This document shows, piece after piece, positions 59,740 through 64,000 of a stretch of DNA of 64,000 bases (position 1 is the stretch's first letter; each line of letters starts with the position of its first letter). A program made the position numbers and the translations under genes. Source of the stretch: Enoplosus armatus (taxonomy: Eukaryota; Chordata; Actinopteri; Centrarchiformes; Enoplosidae); the NCBI RefSeq assembly GCF_043641665.1, contig NC_092191.1, positions 17,701,501 through 17,765,500 on the forward strand, read 5' to 3'. The notes under the pieces are model-generated. The model was given only the letters and a program-made list of their open reading frames with translations. It made no database searches and was not told the DNA's origin.

Positions 59740-61393
59740 AATGTTGATTACTGGAATGAATGCACATTACCCCTGATCCCCCTTTATGTTCAAGGTGTCA
59801 ATATATAGTTGCAGGCTCGGCCTATATTGTTGACCTCTGACTGTATCATTCTATATATTCTAACATCCAGAAATCTATAGGCGGGATCTAAAATGTGTCA
59901 GCTAATTGAAACATTTTTCTTCCCAGAGAAACAGGAAGTTAAGAAATGACCCCCCCCACCCCCACCCCGGGTTGTCCAGCAAGCATCAGCCATTACTGTC
60001 CTCTCAGTCTAGTAGTCTCCCACCCCCCCGCCCCTGTTATCAGCACAAGGCCATCAGCTTTTACCTTGGTAGTGATGCCCTTCCATTAGTCACCCCACCT
60101 TATAATACACCCTTGGGGGCAGACTGCTCTATCTGGGCCTTTTCTTTTGTCTAGGATGTCATAACATTTTAAAATAAAACCATTATCCTGGGGATGTTGA
60201 CAGAGCACATACTGTATGTTATTTCAAGTAGTTCATGCTTTCACGTTCATTCCTACCTGTGAGCTGCTCGGTGAGTCTGCCACTGATGGCCAGTGAGCAG
60301 TTCGACCAGAGCAACTGGGGGTTAAGTGCATTGTTCAAGGTCCCCATCGGTAGTGGCATTTGAGGGCGTTTCCTATCAAATTCCTCCATCTACAGCACAT
60401 TCTCCCTCTCGGTCTGGGAAATCACCTCAAAACCTACCACAGTTATGCCATTTTGCATAATCTCTTCATTTATTTTTATAGCTGGCTGTTCTGCTACCAT
60501 TGATTCTCCACTGTTTTGGTTGGCTTTTCACTTGTGGGGAATGTATTGTTCATCGTGGTCTATTTAACCCATTTGTCTCAGCTCCACTGTAGAATCTTAA
60601 AACAACATGTTGGACGGCAGAGTGCTCACGTGTGTGGGCCCGTGTTGTTCATTCAGTTTTCTACTACTCCTGGGCCGTTGCATAAGATGGCATGTCATAT
60701 TTTATACATGATTGTATGGACCTCTTTGAAGGCATTGTAGTAAAGTAGTAAAGTGTGCTGAAGTGAGGTTTTCCCCTCCATAATGACATTTCCAACTAAA
60801 TACCAGCAACATGAATCACAGCTTACAAGGTTTCAGTATTAAAGATTTTAGGTCTGTGATCATAATCAATATGAAGAAAAACATTATTTTGTTAAATCAT
60901 AACTTATTTCCATGTAATTTGCACACATCAGTGCTACTTCTTATTATACGTTGTAGCATGAATGTAAGTCATAAAGAGTTATGTCAGCCTGTAACTTTAC
61001 TCTAGGATCCATGCTTCCCTCTTTTGTTCCTGGCTCGACTCTTGTTCTTTTCCAGTAATCAGATCTGAAAGTAATCATTGCATTTGGATGTCTGTTTAGC
61101 TTTAAGTGACTACCAGCTAAGAAAGCCCCCTCCCCCCCCGATACCTGGTACATCTCCAGTTCTGCCCTGCTCTGACCTCCCTCTTCGCCCCGCCCTTCAT
61201 CTTGAGCAGGGTTAGCACGTCCTGCACACCGTACCTGTTACACTGCGGTGTAATCTGGATGATCAATGGTGGATGGGAAAGGAGGCTCGGCTCCACTCTG
61301 CAGTAACACAATCTGATGCCTCCCCCTTATCTGACCACTGGAGAGGGCTGCTCATGCTCCAACAGCACGACCCTCTGCATCAGCACTTTTCTC

Positions 61394-61397
<4 letters not shown>

Positions 61398-61440
<43 letters not shown>
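61398..61440 (+). repeat. (GT)n microsatellite
   Basis: About 43 bp of GT repeat upstream of the exon at 61575. Confidence 0.95.
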
Positions 61441-61442
<2 letters not shown>

Positions 61443-61574
61443 ACTGTATGTGTGAATATGAGGGTTGCTGTGCGCGCGCATGCATGTGTCCTGGCAAAAG
61501 CCTGAATAATTGATGAGCAGGGGAAGGAGTAAAAGCGCTGCTGGACGGGACAGTGTGTGTGGGAGTGTGTAGAG

Positions 61575-61665
61575 ATGGGGGAGAGAGATACCGTGTGGCA
61601 GGAGCCCGGCTACGATGGGCTCTGCAACTACGCCCAAAAAATCACCTCCTGCTTCGGACTGGATG
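61575..61665 (+). CDS. Candidate alternative first coding exon, probably of ablim1
   Basis: Encodes MGERDTVWQEPGYDGLCNYA and QKITSCFGLD, then phase 1 donor GTAAGA. The upstream GAGATGG context is a fair Kozak site. I do not recognise the peptide. Linking it to ablim1 rests on position, strand and the phase shared with the exon at 63691. It could instead be a chance ORF. Confidence 0.4.
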
Positions 61666-63690
61666 GTAAGACAGGGGGAAAAACAGATGAAGAGGAGGGG
61701 GGTGTGTTTCTTCTAGCGTGGAGCAGGATGCAGAAACGGCAGAGGCTGTGAAAATGTTAGGGATGGATTCTGTGAGCGATGTAGATTTTCCTGTGCGCAG
61801 CCACAGCAGCCTTGTTTTCTGAGCATGAATGTGTTGATTTACGAGTGTGTGGGCAGTTGTGTCAGAGCTACCACAGAGTGGATGACAATTGGAGGGCAGT
61901 GCCTCACTGCAGCAGAATAGCATGTCCTTAGTTACTCTCAGGTCCATGTGTCTGCATGTGTGGGTGTAAAAGTGCACGTCTTTTTGCTTATACCTCACAA
62001 TCACACTTCTCTTTTCTCTGGAACGAACGAAGCGGCTTTCTGAATGGGAGAATGAAGGTGTGCTTGGAAGCGGAAACTGAATTAAGTCAAATGAGTTGAA
62101 TACTGTATTGATGTAAATAGTAGATAACCCTGCCATCCTGTTTCTGTGCACCCTCTCAGACAAAGAGGAAAATCATTAAATTTGAAGTGCAGGCCAAGCC
62201 CAACATCTCCAGACTAAAAGGATATTGTGCTTTGTCATTGTCTGCTGTGCTTTTCATCATGCTTATGTACCTCAGTGATTGATTTCATTTGGTGGGAGAA
62301 AGTAGATGGCTGTGATTAGCCTTATCTGTTTGATGAATACCAGATATCATGGAAGGTCTTTCTGTGTTTCTGCTTTTAGTTGTTCATCTGTTTTTACTGT
62401 ATGTATGTGAGAGACAGTCCTGTCTTAGCAGTGCAATTTTTTATGGTTTCATAAAAACATAATGTTCTCCGTTTGGCTTCAAACGTATCAGAGCATCTTG
62501 TTTTTGTGGAGTTTGCTCAGATTCTCCCTCTGCACCATCCATCTTTTCACCTCCCACCAGGACACGTCCATGACTCAAGATTCACTTCATGCCAAACTCA
62601 CATTTCCAAGGAAGGTGAATGCAACGTTGACTCAAGAAAGAGTGCTTGTAAAAATTCAATGGCTAGATGTTGGTTATATGGACTTGGCTTGTCAAGAACT
62701 CCTTGCAGAAACAAATTTGTCCCAACATTAGGTGGTCTGAAGATTAAAAACTTAATTAAGAACATGCCTTCTTACTAAGTTACATCTTCCAAAATCCTAT
62801 ACCCGGTGTTTCAACGGATAATGGAGAGCCGCTGCTGGCGTTTCCACATCATCTTTTATTGTGAAGGATTCTGCTGATGATTAACAGTGGGTTTGTGCAT
62901 TGTTGGCTGCTGGAATGACCTTGCTGGTTGTTGACCTTGTAAAGGACTGGCAGACTCCCAAAGCAATCCGCCCTGAAAGTATGTCTTGGATCACTGTGAT
63001 GCTGTGCACTGATATGCATCCATTTGGTCGTACTGTACATGAGCCCAATGCAAAGTGAATTCACAGAACAACACACTTTGTGAACATAATCATTTTTGAA
63101 AGGTCTGACAGAATCTCAGCTCTTCATTGGACAGACAGTGAATAAGCAGAGCGGTGATTGGGGTGCACATTAGGTATAGATACTCCCACCCTACACTGGA
63201 CCAACTTGATGTAGAGCTACCTAACCCCACCCAGAAGATAATCATAGGCTCGACGTCAGCCCTAAGCTGCTTAAGTCTCCAGGCTGGTTGAGCTGAAGAC
63301 ACTCATAGTGTAAGCTTCTTTCCCTGTTTCTCACTCTGCTCTACCTGCAGCGGAGCGCTTTGTCATACCTGCTGCCTGCAGTTTAGTGTCTCCACCTCAA
63401 GGTGGACGCCAGCACTCTTACATCTGCTGCATCTCTGAAGTGACAGGTGGAGGGACCCTAACAGGAGCAGTTTCCACTGGGGATCTCACTGGATATTGCC
63501 ATGATTTTATGATGAGCTGCTGTGAAGCTCCGGCTCCTTTGTTTCCGTTTCGTGCCTCTATGAACACCCCGCGTTCTTGATGTCCAAAGGCGACAGGATT
63601 TTAGAGGGGGTCTGAACCCCGACACTGGCCGACGTCTACCCGCAGTGTTTCACCCTTCTCTGTGGGACAGTTGAAGGGTAGCAGGGCACC
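61666..63690 (+). other. Intron / intervening region of ablim1-like gene
   Basis: About 2 kb without recognisable coding sequence or named repeat. Confidence 0.5.
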
Positions 63691-63925
63691 ATGCCCACTC
63701 TGCCCAATCTCAACAGCCTGGGCAAGCTGTGCAGCTCCAGCCGCAGCCACAATGTCGACCGCGTCCGGGTGAAACGCAAGAGCTCGGTCAAACGTATGTC
63801 CATCATTGAGGATGGGCATGTGGCTGAGGTCCTGTACCTCATTCCGAAACAATACATGGAGCAGCTGCCCTACCTCGACCCAAATGACTATTACCTGAGT
63901 GAGAGGCTGAACGATGTCGCTACAG
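63691..63925 (+). CDS. ablim1: ablim1: actin-binding LIM protein 1, first coding exon (gene continues past the window)
   Basis: ABLIM1 is an actin-binding scaffold with four LIM domains and a villin headpiece; none of these is in the window. This exon encodes the N-terminal leader of 78 full codons. MPTLPNLNSLGKLCSS parallels human ABLIM1 MPAFLGLKCLGKLCSS, and VKRMSIIEDGHV and VLYLIPKQY parallel human RKRLIVEDRRV and LLYLCPKDY. ATG 63691 has a strong Kozak context (GGCACCATGC). The donor is CAG|GTAGGA, phase 1. The head-to-head arrangement with fhip2a matches the human 10q25 order, which supports ablim1 over ablim2 or ablim3. Confidence 0.78.
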
Positions 63926-64000
63926 GTAGGACAGGAGAAAAGATGCATCTCGATCCATCCACGTGAAACATTACAGCCATCCATCTTTAATGATGATTGC
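63926..64000 (+). other. ablim1 intron (partial)
   Basis: Sequence after the donor of the leader exon, to the window end. Confidence 0.7.

Larger units (their letters stand above)
57894..61574 (+). other. Upstream region or first intron of ablim1-like gene
   Basis: Contains microsatellites and a dispersed repeat (59416-59739). No coding exon with homology seen. Confidence 0.6.

Noticed and set aside
61642..62163. 173-codon minus-strand ORF
   Set aside because: The longest unexplained ORF, but it lacks recognisable motifs, has low-complexity stretches and lies in an apparent ablim1 intron. Chance is the simplest explanation.
63601..63984. 127-codon minus-strand ORF
   Set aside because: Antisense of the ablim1 leader exon.

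Overview
The window is vertebrate genomic DNA, most likely from a ray-finned teleost fish. Genes are split into short exons with GT-AG introns, (CA/TG)n microsatellites are abundant, dispersed repeats look like those of spiny-rayed fishes, and an intact Tc1-type transposon sits in an intron. No bacterial, phage or CRISPR features were seen. Homology calls come from reading the exon translations against families I know from memory; no database was searched. The species is not identified.

Layout, left to right. (1) 1-22,135, + strand: ptk7, the inactive-kinase receptor of planar cell polarity/Wnt signalling. The window starts inside an intron. Eighteen coding exons (4,684-20,428) encode Ig-like domains 2-7, the transmembrane helix and the pseudokinase, followed by a 3' UTR of about 1.7 kb. 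The signal-peptide and Ig1 exons are not visible and should lie upstream. The intron between the Ig7 and transmembrane exons holds a 1.62-kb Tc1/mariner element with an uninterrupted 331-codon DD34E transposase. (2) 22,136-24,400: intergenic, with an imperfect inverted repeat. (3) 24,400-45,250, + strand: srf (serum response factor). A promoter-like region has three CCAAT boxes and two perfect CArG boxes, i.e. binding sites for SRF itself. Eight coding exons (25,032-43,007) follow, then a long 3' UTR. One 165-nt in-frame exon has no counterpart in the human SRF I remember. (4) 45,250-48,001: convergent intergenic/3' UTR DNA. (5) 56,730-48,002, - strand: fhip2a (FAM160B1), 17 coding exons, 745 residues, a dynein-adaptor FHF-complex subunit. 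(6) 56,731-64,000, + strand: the divergent 5' end of an ablim1-like gene (actin-binding LIM protein), with one well-supported first coding exon (63,691-63,925) and two weaker alternative first exons. The LIM-domain exons lie beyond the window.

The genes do not form an operon or a shared pathway unit. PTK7-SRF is a neighbour pair on human chromosome 6p21, and FHIP2A-ABLIM1 is a head-to-head pair on 10q25. Here the two conserved blocks are joined between the tails of srf and fhip2a. PTK7, SRF and ABLIM1 all bear on actin/cytoskeletal behaviour, but nothing in the sequence shows joint regulation.

I found no undescribed molecular system. The points most worth checking are the extra srf exon with a TG-repeat/NAGNAG acceptor, the apparently intact transposon, the near-perfect hairpin in srf intron 5, the block junction, and substitutions at regulatory residues of PTK7 and SRF.
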